Shown here piece after piece: positions 33,931 to 43,381 of a DNA stretch of 64,000 bases; position 1 is the first letter of the stretch, and each line of letters starts with the position of its first letter. The stretch is from positions 124,001 to 188,000 of the forward strand of contig JAZKJF010000005.1 of NCBI GenBank assembly GCA_040384465.1, in the 5' to 3' direction. The DNA comes from UBA5078 sp040384465. Its GTDB lineage: Bacteria; Pseudomonadota; Gammaproteobacteria; Pseudomonadales; Pseudohongiellaceae. A model generated the notes under the pieces. It searched no databases. It was given only the letters and a program-made list of their open reading frames with translations, and was not told the DNA's origin. A program made the position numbers and the translations under genes.

Positions 33931-34445
33931 CAGTTTGCTTGCGGGCTCAAGGAGCCGCTGCAGGCTTGTCCGGAGGTGGCGCCGGATTCGATCACGTGAC
34001 GAATCTGGGCGCACTGCAGTGCGGTCCCGGTTTGGTTGAAATTGGCGCTGCCGATGAACTCCACCACCGATTCGCCACCAGCGTAGTAGTTGATCGTTTC
34101 GCTGCTGCCGGTCAGTGGTTCAGCAGTGCCATCGGCCAGTTGTTGAAAGCTGGCAGGTGAGCCGGTCAGGCGAACAGTCTGCAGCTGGTTGTCGAGGTTG
34201 TATTCCAGGATTGCCTGGTCCCCTTTCAGCTCCACATCGTTCTGATGCACAGTGACATTATCGCGCAGGGTGATGATCCGCAGGCCGTTTACCGTCTCGA
34301 TAGTGGTTTCACCATCGGCGCTGTATTCATGAGCCCCACTGGACTCCTGAGCCAGTGCGACGGCAGTGCCGGCGCCCAGCAGGAGCAGCGCTCCCAGCAT
34401 TATTGCGGCGTGCATGCGATCAGGGTTGACTGCTGGAAACTTCAT
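33930..34445 (-). CDS. lptA: LPS transport periplasmic protein LptA
   Basis: The 171-residue protein has a signal peptide (cleavage near AVALAQE) and an OstA-type beta-jellyroll (RIITLRDNVTVHQNDVELKG, ending around NINYYAGG-like turns). LptA forms the periplasmic bridge for LPS. It overlaps lptC by 26 nt. Confidence 0.94.
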   Translation of the reverse strand: MKFPAVNPDRMHAAIMLGALLLLGAGTAVALAQESSGAHEYSADGETTIETVNGLRIITLRDNVTVHQNDVELKGDQAILEYNLDNQLQTVRLTGSPASFQQLADGTAEPLTGSSETINYYAGGESVVEFIGSANFNQTGTALQCAQIRHVIESGATSGQACSGSLSPQAN

Positions 34446-35079
34446 ATCGGCCTCTGACCTGTGAGCGGAATATCATTTTGTTCTGGGGCAGATCAACGTG
34501 CATGCCGATTGCCGTCTGTCGTAGAGAGTTGGTCGTCATGGTGACCTCCCGGTCTGTATCCATTGTTTCGGTGCCGGGGTATAGAGAGATGAATCCGGTA
34601 GTCAGCGTCATACGCTCACCGGCTGCATCAACCTGGAAAAGCTCTACGTTCTCGCTGAGATCGAGCCGCTCGATATTGTCACTATCCGCAACGCCGTCGA
34701 TTCTGCCCGATCTGGCAGTGATATTCCAGCTCTCCCCCGACTCTTGATACAGACGTACATAGGGGTTGCTGAGGACGGTGGTGTTGTCCAGAAAATGCGT
34801 TTGCTCGCTGGCCTCCAGCGTGTAGTCGATACGCCCCTCGGCATTGTAGAGAACACTGGTGATGCCGACTGAGTAGGCGTCGTAATTGATCTCTGCGTTG
34901 GGCCCCGGTGTCTCGATGAGAGCAGGGGTACTTGAGAGCAGATAACGCCCTGCATAGATCGCCAGAACCAGTAAGCCCAGGAGTGTCCACAGGCGCCAGC
35001 CGGTGAGCAGTTGACGGGTCTTCTCGTCGACAGCGTCGTCATCCGCCAGCTTAGAGGAAGTGGGCAATGGCTGTGTCAT
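34420..35079 (-). CDS. lptC: LPS export protein LptC
   Basis: The 219-residue protein has one N-terminal membrane helix (about 27-47, WTLLGLLVLAIYAG) and a periplasmic LptC jellyroll (DYTLEASEQTHFLDN, then LSENVELFQ). It hands LPS from LptB2FG to LptA. The ATG at 35079 is used; longer starts would run deep into kdsC. It overlaps kdsC by 29 nt and lptA by 26 nt. Confidence 0.93.
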   Translation of the reverse strand: MTQPLPTSSKLADDDAVDEKTRQLLTGWRLWTLLGLLVLAIYAGRYLLSSTPALIETPGPNAEINYDAYSVGITSVLYNAEGRIDYTLEASEQTHFLDNTTVLSNPYVRLYQESGESWNITARSGRIDGVADSDNIERLDLSENVELFQVDAAGERMTLTTGFISLYPGTETMDTDREVTMTTNSLRQTAIGMHVDLPQNKMIFRSQVRGRYEVSSSQP

Positions 35080-35590
35080 AGCGCTCCTGTGCCTGCAGAA
35101 TAAAATCACATATTTCGCGCACGGCCCCCTGGCCGCCCTGCAGATCTGTGTGTGCATGAGCGATTTCTTTGACAGTGCTGTGAGCATTGGCAACGGCCAG
35201 TGCCAGTTGTACTGCCTTCATTGGTTTGATGTCCGGCAGATCATCGCCTGCATAGGCGACCTGTGCAGGCGTCAAACCGGTTTCTGCACACATTTCCGAT
35301 AACGCGTTGAGCTTGTCTTCGCGGCCCTGGATCAGGAGCCGGATGCCCAGATTCTCGGCTCGTCGAGTCAGCAGTGCGGACTTGCGCCCACTGATGATGC
35401 CGACCTGAACGCCGCTGTTCTGCAGCAGTTTGATGCCTTGGCCGTCAAGGGTGTTGAATGCCTTCATCTCCTCTCCGCTGTCGGTGAGGAAGAGTTCGCC
35501 ACCCGTCAGGACACCGTCCACATCCAGTACCAGAAGTCTGACTTCGCGTGCTCGCCGGATGACTTCACTCGCCTCCAGTTTGAAAATCAT
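35051..35590 (-). CDS. kdsC: KDO-8-phosphate phosphatase KdsC
   Basis: The 179-residue HAD phosphatase has the catalytic DVDGVLTGG (D23, D25), IISGRKS, and GDDLPDIKPM (metal-binding aspartates). It removes phosphate from KDO-8-P in inner-core LPS synthesis. It lies between kdsD and lptC in the conserved order. Confidence 0.96.
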   Translation of the reverse strand: MIFKLEASEVIRRAREVRLLVLDVDGVLTGGELFLTDSGEEMKAFNTLDGQGIKLLQNSGVQVGIISGRKSALLTRRAENLGIRLLIQGREDKLNALSEMCAETGLTPAQVAYAGDDLPDIKPMKAVQLALAVANAHSTVKEIAHAHTDLQGGQGAVREICDFILQAQERYDTAIAHFL

Positions 35591-35670
35591 CTTGATGTAT
35601 GTCCCATGCTCTGAATGTGTTGATTGAAGATAATGACTGACAAGTAGCCGAATGAGTTGCTCTACGGAGC

Positions 35671-36645
35671 TTAAACCACATTGGCCTGCAACAGATCGTG
35701 CATGCGAATAACGCCTGTGAGGGCATCATGTTCGTCGACAACGATCAAGGTATAGACGCTGTTCTCCTGCATCATGTGCACTGCTTCTGTCGCAAGCGCA
35801 TTGTCGCGGACTTTCTTGCTGCTGACAGACATGACATGACTGATCTGAGTTTTGTGAATGTCCTTGCCTGAGTCGAGTGTACGGCGCAGATCGCCGTCGG
35901 TAAACACGCCACACAAGACTCCGTTGGCGTCTACGACGGTGGTCATGCCCAGACCCTTGCGGGTGATTTCCAGCAGTGCGTCGCTCAGCATAATGCTGGG
36001 TAAGACCATGGGAATGGCGGTATCACTGTGCATGACATCTTTGACCTTGAGCAACAATCTGCGCCCCAGGCGGCCACCTGGGTGGGAGAACGCAAACTCC
36101 TCGCGGGTGAAACCTTTGGCCTCCAGTAACGCCATTGCCAGCGCATCACCAAGAACCAGTGCCACAGTGGTGCTGGTGGTCGGTGCCAGTCCGAGAGGGC
36201 AGGCTTCTTCACTGACACTGGCATCCAGATGCACTGTCGCTGTTTGAGCGAGCATTGAATTGCTGTCACCCGTCATGCTGATCAAGGGAATCCCCTTGCG
36301 CTTCAGGACCGGAAGAATTGTCAGTATCTCATTGGTGGTACCCGAGTTTGAGAGAGCGATTACCACGTCCTTTTCGGTGATCATCCCGAGATCGCCGTGG
36401 CTGGCTTCACCAGGGTGTACAAATATTGCTGGAGAGCCTGTGCTGGAGAGTGTGGCTGCTATCTTGCGTGCGATATGCCCGGATTTTCCCATGCCGGTAA
36501 CGACGATACGCCCTTCGCAATGCAGCAGAATTTCGCAAGCTCGCACAAAGGTGCCATCAATGCGTTGTGACAATTCTCCTATGGCCCTGTGCTCTATCTC
36601 GATAGTGCGGCGCGCGCTGTTGATCAGGATGTCACTGTCGGTCAT
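35671..36645 (-). CDS. kdsD: Arabinose-5-phosphate isomerase KdsD
   Basis: The 324-residue protein has an SIS domain (VVTGMGKSGHIARKIA, HPGEASHGDLG, ALSNSGTTNE) followed by two CBS domains (from about 205 and 275). It converts ribulose-5-phosphate to arabinose-5-phosphate, the first step to KDO. Length and domain order are typical. It heads the kdsD-kdsC-lptCAB run. Confidence 0.96.
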   Translation of the reverse strand: MTDSDILINSARRTIEIEHRAIGELSQRIDGTFVRACEILLHCEGRIVVTGMGKSGHIARKIAATLSSTGSPAIFVHPGEASHGDLGMITEKDVVIALSNSGTTNEILTILPVLKRKGIPLISMTGDSNSMLAQTATVHLDASVSEEACPLGLAPTTSTTVALVLGDALAMALLEAKGFTREEFAFSHPGGRLGRRLLLKVKDVMHSDTAIPMVLPSIMLSDALLEITRKGLGMTTVVDANGVLCGVFTDGDLRRTLDSGKDIHKTQISHVMSVSSKKVRDNALATEAVHMMQENSVYTLIVVDEHDALTGVIRMHDLLQANVV

Positions 36646-36872
36646 TTAAAAGTTCCCGCCACTCTCGCAGCTATACAGATTTTCTGAACTTACAGTACAG
36701 AAAAATGAAGAAAAAAAATGCTATCTGATGTGGGATTCCTTCCGTCTCCAGAGCCGCAACGGTGCGGAGAACTGCTGGCCGGTAGAGGTGCCAAATGCCA
36801 CTGCAGAGGCTTTGGCCAGGCTAGCCTGCTCGCTAGCGTTCATCAGGTCTGAAAGCCCGGAGCGGCCTCTGT

Positions 36873-36900
36873 TTGTGCAATTTTACGAATGGGGCACAAT
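36873..36900 (+). promoter_or_regulatory. Candidate promoter for mlaC
   Basis: TTGTGC at 36873-36878 and CACAAT at 36895-36900 are separated by 16 nt and precede mlaC by about 180 bp. The match is moderate. The whole 437-bp gap between kdsD and mlaC, where mlaFED would normally be, shows no convincing gene; short open frames in it lack ribosome-binding sites and family similarity. Confidence 0.35.
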
Positions 36901-37082
36901 TAGACGAAGGATTATTATTGTTTGCAAGTAGTAATTTATTGCGGCTCCCGTTTCATGTAAACTGCCGCCAGCACCAAAGGGTAATCAGAAAACTGTCCTC
37001 TGCAGACAGGGACGACATCGGCGGTGGGTCGGAAGCAGGTGACCGAGACCGCGAATTGCTCAACATACAGGAGATAGACCAG

Positions 37083-37688
37083 GTGAACTCAATCAGAAGA
37101 TTCATAGTGATGACAGCGTTAGCGCTGTTTGTTCCTGCAGGGTTGCAGGCGGCAGAAGAACTCACTGCTGTAGCCTCTGCGGAGAAATCCGTGAACGAAT
37201 TGCTCGCGACAGTGGAGGAATTGAAGCCGTATTTTGAGACTGACAAAGAGAGATACTTTGCCGGTATTCAGCAATCCCTGACTTCTTTTGTGGACTTTGA
37301 TGAGGTTGCGATCGGCGTAATGGCTCGTCTTGGCGAGCAGGCGACGCCCGAGCAGATTTCTCGTTTCGGGGAAAAGCTCAAGATCACTCTGACGCGTTTT
37401 TACGGGGCCGCGTTGATTGGTTATGACGGTCAGGAGCTGACGTTCATGCCTGCTGGAGAGCCTTCACCGGAGCCGGAGCTGAACACCAATGTCAGAATGC
37501 AGCTCAGTGCCAATAGTTCGACAATCGAACTGCAATACACGCTGTTTCTCAATGCGGACAGGGAGTGGAAATTGAAGAACCTGTTTGTCGGCGGAATCAA
37601 TCTGCGTCGTCAGTATTCCACCCAGTTCTCTGCCCTGATGAACCGCTATGGCAATGATATCGATCAAGTTATCGATAATTGGCAATAG
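37083..37688 (+). CDS. mlaC: Phospholipid-binding protein MlaC (Ttg2D family)
   Basis: The 201-residue protein has a signal peptide (cleavage near GLQAAEE) and the MlaC fold, with the conserved LTRFYGAALIGYDGQEL and WKLKNLFVGGINLRRQYSTQF blocks. MlaC shuttles phospholipid between the outer-membrane MlaA complex and the inner-membrane MlaFEDB transporter. The start is a GTG at 37083 with AGGAG 9 nt upstream; the later ATG at 37110 would truncate the signal peptide. Unusually, no mlaF, mlaE, mlaD or mlaB is next to it, although the downstream ibaG-murA order is kept. Confidence 0.9.
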   Translation: MNSIRRFIVMTALALFVPAGLQAAEELTAVASAEKSVNELLATVEELKPYFETDKERYFAGIQQSLTSFVDFDEVAIGVMARLGEQATPEQISRFGEKLKITLTRFYGAALIGYDGQELTFMPAGEPSPEPELNTNVRMQLSANSSTIELQYTLFLNADREWKLKNLFVGGINLRRQYSTQFSALMNRYGNDIDQVIDNWQ

Positions 37689-37734
37689 CCGTTTATTTCA
37701 CGCACCACCGTTCAGATTTTCAAGGTTGTATTTT

Positions 37735-37980
37735 ATGGCGATAGATTCAGATCAGATCCAAGAGCTGCTCGAAGCGCAACTGCCCGGCTGCGAAATACAG
37801 GTGCAGGGCGAGGGCAACAAATTTCAGGTGCTTGCTGTAGGTGAGGTGTTCACCGGCCTCAATGCTGTCAAGAGACAGCAAAAAATTTATCAAATACTCA
37901 ATTCGCACATCGCCAGCGGAGCCATCCATGCTGTCAGCATGCGGTTAATGACTTCCAGCGAAAGGGCAGCTTCTGCCTGA
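37735..37980 (+). CDS. ibaG: BolA-family protein IbaG
   Basis: The 81-residue protein is a BolA-like partner of monothiol glutaredoxins in iron-sulfur handling. The family core is EAQLPGCEIQVQGEGNKFQV, then RQQKIYQILNSHI and a terminal GAIHAVSMRLMT. The conserved histidine lies in the last block. It sits just before murA, the usual place for ibaG. Confidence 0.93.
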   Translation: MAIDSDQIQELLEAQLPGCEIQVQGEGNKFQVLAVGEVFTGLNAVKRQQKIYQILNSHIASGAIHAVSMRLMTSSERAASA

Positions 37981-38024
37981 GCTGCCTCTAATCCAAAGAC
38001 TGTAATGCATAGACTGAGAAATTA

Positions 38025-39287
38025 ATGGACAAGCTTCTGATTCATGGGGGAATTAGCCTTAATGGCGAACTCCGTATTGCTGGCGCCAAGAATTCTGCGC
38101 TTCCCATCCTTGCCGCGACCCTGCTGACACGGGATACGGTGCAAGTGTGCAATCTTCCCCACCTGTACGACATCACCACCATGCTGGAACTGCTTGGCTG
38201 CATGGGGGTCCAGCCTGTCGTGGACGCCAAACTCAATGTCGAAATAAACAGTGGTTCCATCACGCACTTCAGCGCCCCCTACGATCTGGTGAAAACCATG
38301 CGTGCCTCGATTCTGGTGCTGGGGCCTTTGCTGGCTCACTTCGGTCAGGCGGAAGTGGCACTGCCGGGTGGTTGTGCCATCGGCAGTCGGCCGGTGAACC
38401 TGCATATCAGCGCCCTTGAGAAGATGGGAGCCAAAATTGTGGTGGAGGACGGCTATATCAAGGCCTCCGTTGATGGCAGGCTCAAGGGCGCCCATATTTT
38501 CATGGATATGTGTACCGTCACAGGAACTGAAAATGTCCTGATGGCAGCGACGTTAGCGGATGGACAGACCATCATCGAGAATGCTGCGCGCGAGCCCGAG
38601 GTGGTGGATCTGGCGAACTGTCTGATCGCAATGGGTGCCGACATCAAAGGTCAGGGCTCCGATACTATCGTGATCAACGGCAAAAAGAGCCTGCACGGCT
38701 GTAGTTATGCCGTGATGCCAGACCGTATTGAGACGGGCACTTACCTGATTGCGGCAGCGGCGACGCGTGGTCGGATCAAGGTCAAGGATACGCGCCCGGA
38801 CATTCTTGAAGCGGTGCTGAGCAAGCTGCAAGAAGCTGGGGCGGATATCAGGATTGGTGACGACTGGATTGAGCTGGATATGCATGGCAAGCGGCCCAAG
38901 TCGGTGTCGCTGCGCACAGCGCCATACCCTGCCTTCCCGACTGACATGCAGGCACAATTTACCGCCATGAATGCCATTGCGATGGGGACTGGCGCCATCA
39001 CGGAAACAGTTTTCGAGAACCGCTTCATGCACGTGCATGAGATGAACCGCATGGGCGCGAATATGCAGGTGGAAGGCAATACCGTGATTGTCACGGGCGT
39101 TCCGAACCTCAAGGGTGCTCCAGTGATGGCCACTGATTTGCGTGCGTCTGCCAGCCTCGTGATCGCGGGACTGGTGTGCGAGAACGAGACTATTGTCGAC
39201 CGTATCTATCACATCGACCGTGGTTACGAGTGCATTGAAGAGAAAATGCAGTCGCTGGGCGCCCGCATCCGTCGGATTACCTCTTGA
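38025..39287 (+). CDS. murA: UDP-N-acetylglucosamine 1-carboxyvinyltransferase MurA
   Basis: The 420-residue enzyme transfers enolpyruvate to UDP-GlcNAc, the first committed step of peptidoglycan synthesis. K22-N23 (AGAKNSALP), R93 and the catalytic C117 in LPGGCAIGSRPV are in place. C117 is the residue modified by fosfomycin in this family. Length is normal. hisG follows 13 nt later. Confidence 0.98.
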   Translation: MDKLLIHGGISLNGELRIAGAKNSALPILAATLLTRDTVQVCNLPHLYDITTMLELLGCMGVQPVVDAKLNVEINSGSITHFSAPYDLVKTMRASILVLGPLLAHFGQAEVALPGGCAIGSRPVNLHISALEKMGAKIVVEDGYIKASVDGRLKGAHIFMDMCTVTGTENVLMAATLADGQTIIENAAREPEVVDLANCLIAMGADIKGQGSDTIVINGKKSLHGCSYAVMPDRIETGTYLIAAAATRGRIKVKDTRPDILEAVLSKLQEAGADIRIGDDWIELDMHGKRPKSVSLRTAPYPAFPTDMQAQFTAMNAIAMGTGAITETVFENRFMHVHEMNRMGANMQVEGNTVIVTGVPNLKGAPVMATDLRASASLVIAGLVCENETIVDRIYHIDRGYECIEEKMQSLGARIRRITS

Positions 39288-39300
39288 GCGTCTAAACTCC

Positions 39301-39948
39301 ATGAGCAAACAGAATACAGTGATTGCCCTGACCAAGGGCCGCATCCTCGATGAGGTGCTGCCTTTGTTTGAGCGAGCCGGCATAGCGCCGCTGGAAGACA
39401 TCAACAGCAGCCGCAAGCTGATTTTTGATACCACGATGCCGAATGTGCAGATCATGGTGATCCGTGGCTCGGACGTTCCCACCTATGTGGAGTTCGGCAG
39501 CGCCGATCTGGGTGTTGTGGGCAAGGATCTGCTGATGGAATATGGCAGCGAAGGCTTCTATGAGCCTCTCGATCTGCGATTGGCGCGCTGCCGCCTGATG
39601 ACGGCGGCTCCTGTGGGGGCTCCCCCGGTAGCCGGGCGCATCAAAGTCGCTACCAAATTTGCCAACATCACCCGACGCTATTTTGCCGAGCAGGGTGTGC
39701 AGATCGAGGTCATCAAGCTCAATGGGGCGCTGGAGCTGGCGCCGTCCATGGGGTTGGCCGACATCATTGTGGATATCGTGGACAGCGGCAATACGCTGAA
39801 GGCGAACGGCCTGGAGCCACTCCAGCTGATTGCCCAGATCAGTTCCCGCGTCATCGTCAACAAAGCCGCGTTGAAGATGAAGCACGCGGTGATCGGTCCT
39901 CTGTTACAACAACTTGCGGAGGCCGTTGAGGCCAGCAAGCACGCCTGA
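39301..39948 (+). CDS. hisG: ATP phosphoribosyltransferase, short form HisG
   Basis: The 215-residue protein is the catalytic core of HisG (TKGRILDEVLPLFERAG, DLGVVGKDLLME, ADIIVDIVDSGNTLKANGLE). It lacks the C-terminal regulatory domain, so it is the HisGS form, which needs the HisRS-like partner HisZ; no hisZ is in the window. It catalyses the first step of histidine synthesis. The ATG at 39301 is the correct start, since the frame is open into murA upstream. Confidence 0.96.
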   Translation: MSKQNTVIALTKGRILDEVLPLFERAGIAPLEDINSSRKLIFDTTMPNVQIMVIRGSDVPTYVEFGSADLGVVGKDLLMEYGSEGFYEPLDLRLARCRLMTAAPVGAPPVAGRIKVATKFANITRRYFAEQGVQIEVIKLNGALELAPSMGLADIIVDIVDSGNTLKANGLEPLQLIAQISSRVIVNKAALKMKHAVIGPLLQQLAEAVEASKHA

Positions 39949-39958
39949 GAAAAACATC

Positions 39959-41266
39959 ATGTCCGCAGACAAACCACAGATCACCTATCTGGACACCCGT
40001 AGTCCCGACTTTGATGGTCAACTCAAAGCGATGCTCAATCGGGCGATGATCGGCAATCCAGAGACCAATCGAACGGTGGAGAATATCCTGGCCGATGTAC
40101 GCCAGCGTGGCGATGCTGCCGTGCTGGAGTACACGCGCCGTTTTGACCGTTTCGAAGCCGACAGCATCGCTGATCTGTCCGTTTCGCGGGAGCAGATGGA
40201 GATCAGCCTGCAGCGCTTGCCTGAATCGCAGGCTAATGCCTTGAAGGCAGCAGCAGAGCGCATCCGCATCTACCACGAGAAGCAGAAACAGACATCCTGG
40301 CAGTATCAGGAGTCGGATGGTTCGATCTACGGCCAGAAAGTCAGTCCCCTCGACCGTGTTGGTATTTATGTCCCGGGAGGGAAGGCCAACTATCCCTCTT
40401 CCATGCTGATGAATGCGATTCCCGCTCAGGTAGCTGGAGTCGGTGAGATCATTGCAGTGGTTCCAACGCGCTGGAGCGAACAGGGCGATTTGATTTTTGC
40501 AGCGGCAGCTCTTGCCGGCGTCGATCGGGTGGTGACTATTGGCGGCGCGCAGGCGATTGGTGCACTGGCTTATGGAACTCAGACTATTCCGAAGGTCGAC
40601 AAGATAACGGGCCCTGGCAATATCTATGTCGCTATTGCCAAAAAGCAGGTGTTTGGTGAAGTGGGGATCGACATGATTGCCGGCCCCTCGGAGTTGACGA
40701 TCATCTGCGATGGTGGGACCGATCCGGACTGGATCGCGATGGATCTGTTCTCGCAGGCCGAGCACGATGAGCAGGCGCAGTCGATTCTGATCAGTGATGA
40801 TGCGCAGTATCTGCAGCAAGTCCTTGAGAGCATAGAGCGTCTGTTGCCCACCATGAGTCGTCGCGAGATCATTGGCAAGTCATTGAGTGGTAGAGGGATT
40901 TTTATTCTCGCGAGATCACTCGAAGAAGCAGCGGCGGTCAGTAACCAGATCGCACCCGAGCACCTGGAGCTGTCCGTGGCGGACCCGCAAGGGCTGTCAG
41001 CTCATGTGACACATGCCGGGGCTTTGTTCATGGGTCGTTACAGTGCTGAGGCGCTAGGGGATTATTGCGCCGGACCCAGCCATGTGTTGCCTACCTCTGG
41101 CACCGCCAGGTTCTTCTCTGCCCTGGGGGTATACGACTTCCAGAAGCGCACGTCGATTATTCAGTGTTCGGCGCAGGGCGCTGCCCATCTGGCAGGCATT
41201 GCTCAGGAACTGGCGACCAATGAATTCCTGCAGGCGCATGCCGAGTCTGCTGCCTACCGCCGGTAG
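39959..41266 (+). CDS. hisD: Histidinol dehydrogenase HisD
   Basis: The 435-residue NAD-dependent zinc enzyme oxidises histidinol to histidine in the last steps of the pathway. Recognisable blocks are YVPGGKANYPSS, GPGNIYVAIAKKQVFG, GPSELTIICD, QAEHDEQAQ (with catalytic histidine and zinc ligand) and APEHLE. It follows hisG by 10 nt and ends 3 nt before the convergent protease gene. Confidence 0.97.
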   Translation: MSADKPQITYLDTRSPDFDGQLKAMLNRAMIGNPETNRTVENILADVRQRGDAAVLEYTRRFDRFEADSIADLSVSREQMEISLQRLPESQANALKAAAERIRIYHEKQKQTSWQYQESDGSIYGQKVSPLDRVGIYVPGGKANYPSSMLMNAIPAQVAGVGEIIAVVPTRWSEQGDLIFAAAALAGVDRVVTIGGAQAIGALAYGTQTIPKVDKITGPGNIYVAIAKKQVFGEVGIDMIAGPSELTIICDGGTDPDWIAMDLFSQAEHDEQAQSILISDDAQYLQQVLESIERLLPTMSRREIIGKSLSGRGIFILARSLEEAAAVSNQIAPEHLELSVADPQGLSAHVTHAGALFMGRYSAEALGDYCAGPSHVLPTSGTARFFSALGVYDFQKRTSIIQCSAQGAAHLAGIAQELATNEFLQAHAESAAYRR

Positions 41267-41269
41267 TCG

Positions 41270-42448
41270 TCAGTTCGCCGGTAGTTGCGGAATGCGGTAC
41301 TGCGCGGTACCCGTGCCGAGCTGAACCGGGATAGTCAGCGTTTCCCCCTCACGATAGATTGTCAGGTCGACCATCTGGCCGGGCGCCTTGCGGTTGATTT
41401 GATCGACCGCGCCAATCACATCGGTAATCACCGCGCCATCGATAGCAGTCATCACGTCTCCTGCCTTGATTCCCGATTGTTCAGCCGGGCTGGCCTCATT
41501 GACCTGCTCAATCAACAAGCCGGATACATCGGGGCGCCCGAAGAAGTTCTGACTGGTCTCCTCTGTCAGCATCTCACCGGTAATAACTCCCAGATAGCCC
41601 GGCGTCACCTCGCCATAGGCGATCAACTGATCCACGACCCCCATCGCTTTGTTGATTGGAACTGCGAAACCAATACCATCAGAGCCGCCTGACTGCGAGT
41701 AGATGAAGGAATTGATCCCGATCAGTTCACCCTCGGCATTCACGAGAGCGCCACCCGAATTGCCGTAGTTGATGGCTGCGTCGGTCTGGATGTACTCGAC
41801 GATCGGCAAGCCGTTCTGAGGAATACCCAGTGCGCTGACGATGCCGCGTGAGACGGACTTCTGGCTGATCAGCTCCTGGCTGGGGAAACCAATCGCCAAT
41901 ACTGTGTCTCCGACGCGTACCTCGTCCGATGATCCAATAGGAATGGGGGAGGGAAGTTCTTCCGCTTCAATCTGCAGCAAGGCCAGGTCCGTCTCGGGGT
42001 CGGAGCCGACCAATCTGGCTGCGCCGATGAAGGTGTTGTTGTTCTCATCGCCGAAACGGACTTCGATATCTTCAGCGCCCTCGATAACGTGTAACGAGGT
42101 GAGCACATGCCCCTCCGCACTGACGATGACCCCGGAGCCCAGGCTGTTATAGGAGCGCTCGGCGGGAATGTTCTGCAGTAGGTTACGGAACATGGGAGGA
42201 ATTTCATCGGCAGGGGGCAACTGAATCTGCTGGCGAATCGTCGAATGAATGCTGATAACGGACGGAGCGGCTCTGTTGACTGCATCGGCCAGTGAAGAGG
42301 ATTCGCTTGAATTTGGGGTAATCTGAGCTGGTGTTGTCTGAGAGAGCAAGGCTCCCAGTCGGTTAATCTGTTGGTACTGCGCCAGAATAACGGCGAAGAG
42401 GAGTCCGGCAACGGTAGGCCAACCGATGAACTGAAGGAGCTTTTTCAT
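41270..42448 (-). CDS. degS: DegS/AlgW-type periplasmic serine protease
   Basis: The 392-residue protein has an N-terminal membrane anchor (about 7-24), a trypsin-like domain with H120 (TSLHVIEGA), D154 (PETDLALLQ) and S231 (GNSGGAL), and one PDZ domain (about 280-385). One PDZ plus an anchor fits DegS/AlgW, which starts the sigma-E/AlgU cascade by cleaving the anti-sigma factor. In Pseudomonas algW also lies beside hisD. The segment before H120 reads TSLHV where TNxHV is common. Confidence 0.94.
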   Translation of the reverse strand: MKKLLQFIGWPTVAGLLFAVILAQYQQINRLGALLSQTTPAQITPNSSESSSLADAVNRAAPSVISIHSTIRQQIQLPPADEIPPMFRNLLQNIPAERSYNSLGSGVIVSAEGHVLTSLHVIEGAEDIEVRFGDENNNTFIGAARLVGSDPETDLALLQIEAEELPSPIPIGSSDEVRVGDTVLAIGFPSQELISQKSVSRGIVSALGIPQNGLPIVEYIQTDAAINYGNSGGALVNAEGELIGINSFIYSQSGGSDGIGFAVPINKAMGVVDQLIAYGEVTPGYLGVITGEMLTEETSQNFFGRPDVSGLLIEQVNEASPAEQSGIKAGDVMTAIDGAVITDVIGAVDQINRKAPGQMVDLTIYREGETLTIPVQLGTGTAQYRIPQLPAN

Positions 42449-42584
42449 GACATCTCGCGGCGGGTCAGGCCGCTATGGTTGAGTCTGCTACCATACGCGC
42501 CTGAATCTGGCGCATGGCGTCGGCTGTTTGCCGAAAGTGTGCCCATTATGCGAGTTATTAACAGCGGTGTGAAGGTGAAATCCA

Positions 42585-43346
42585 ATGTCGGTAAGGCTTG
42601 ATGATATAACGCAGGAGTTGAAAACCCTGCTGCGTCCGGAGCAGTTCAACGATTACTCGCCGAATGGCTTACAGGTGGAAGGGAGGTCAACAGTCGTACG
42701 GATGATCTCAGGTGTCACGGCGTGTCAGGCACTCATCGACAAGGCCATAGAGCTGGAGGCAGACCTGATACTGGTTCATCACGGTTATTTCTGGCGTGGA
42801 GAAGATGCTGTAGTAACAGGCATCAAGAAAAACCGTATTCAGTCACTTCTCAAACACAACATCAGCCTGCTGGCCTACCACTTGCCGTTGGATGTGCACG
42901 TCGAACTGGGCAATAACGCGCAGCTCGGCAAGCTGCTGGGCTTCAGCGTCAACGGCGATCTGGGCAAGCAGAACAACAGCAGTATCGGGCTCAAGGGGAT
43001 GTTGCAGGAACCTGCGTCGGGCACCGCACTGGCTGCCTTGATTGAAAATCGGTTGGGTAGGGCGCCTCTACACATTCCCGGCAAAGCCGACCCCATCAGA
43101 ACAGTGGCATGGTGCACAGGAGCGGCACAGCACTACATCGAGCACGCCGTCAGAGCAGGTGTCGATGCCTACATCACGGGTGAGATATCCGAACAGACCG
43201 TCCACATCGCCCGAGAGACCGGCATCCATTTCTACGCCGCCGGTCATCATGCCACTGAACGCTACGGTGTTCAGGCCGTCGCCTCCCATCTCGTCAAGCG
43301 CTTCGGCCTGGAGCACCACTTCGTCGATATCGACAACCCGGTCTGA
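42585..43346 (+). CDS. Nif3-like dinuclear metal-centre protein (YbgI family)
   Basis: The 253-residue protein has the Nif3 metal-binding motifs LILVHHGYFWRG and YHLPLDVHVELGNN and, near the C terminus, AAGHHATERYGVQA. Nif3 proteins bind two metal ions in a toroidal hexamer; annotations as type 2 GTP cyclohydrolase are not well supported for this group. Position next to algW/hisD matches Pseudomonas. Downstream lies palindromic element copy 4. Confidence 0.93.
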   Translation: MSVRLDDITQELKTLLRPEQFNDYSPNGLQVEGRSTVVRMISGVTACQALIDKAIELEADLILVHHGYFWRGEDAVVTGIKKNRIQSLLKHNISLLAYHLPLDVHVELGNNAQLGKLLGFSVNGDLGKQNNSSIGLKGMLQEPASGTALAALIENRLGRAPLHIPGKADPIRTVAWCTGAAQHYIEHAVRAGVDAYITGEISEQTVHIARETGIHFYAAGHHATERYGVQAVASHLVKRFGLEHHFVDIDNPV

Positions 43347-43381
43347 CGTCGTTATGGTCGTGATTGAGGCGCTTCGATCCC

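Noticed and set aside
36728..36931. Possible small gene of 67 codons in the kdsD-mlaC gap
   Set aside because: No ribosome-binding site, odd composition and overlap with the likely mlaC promoter.
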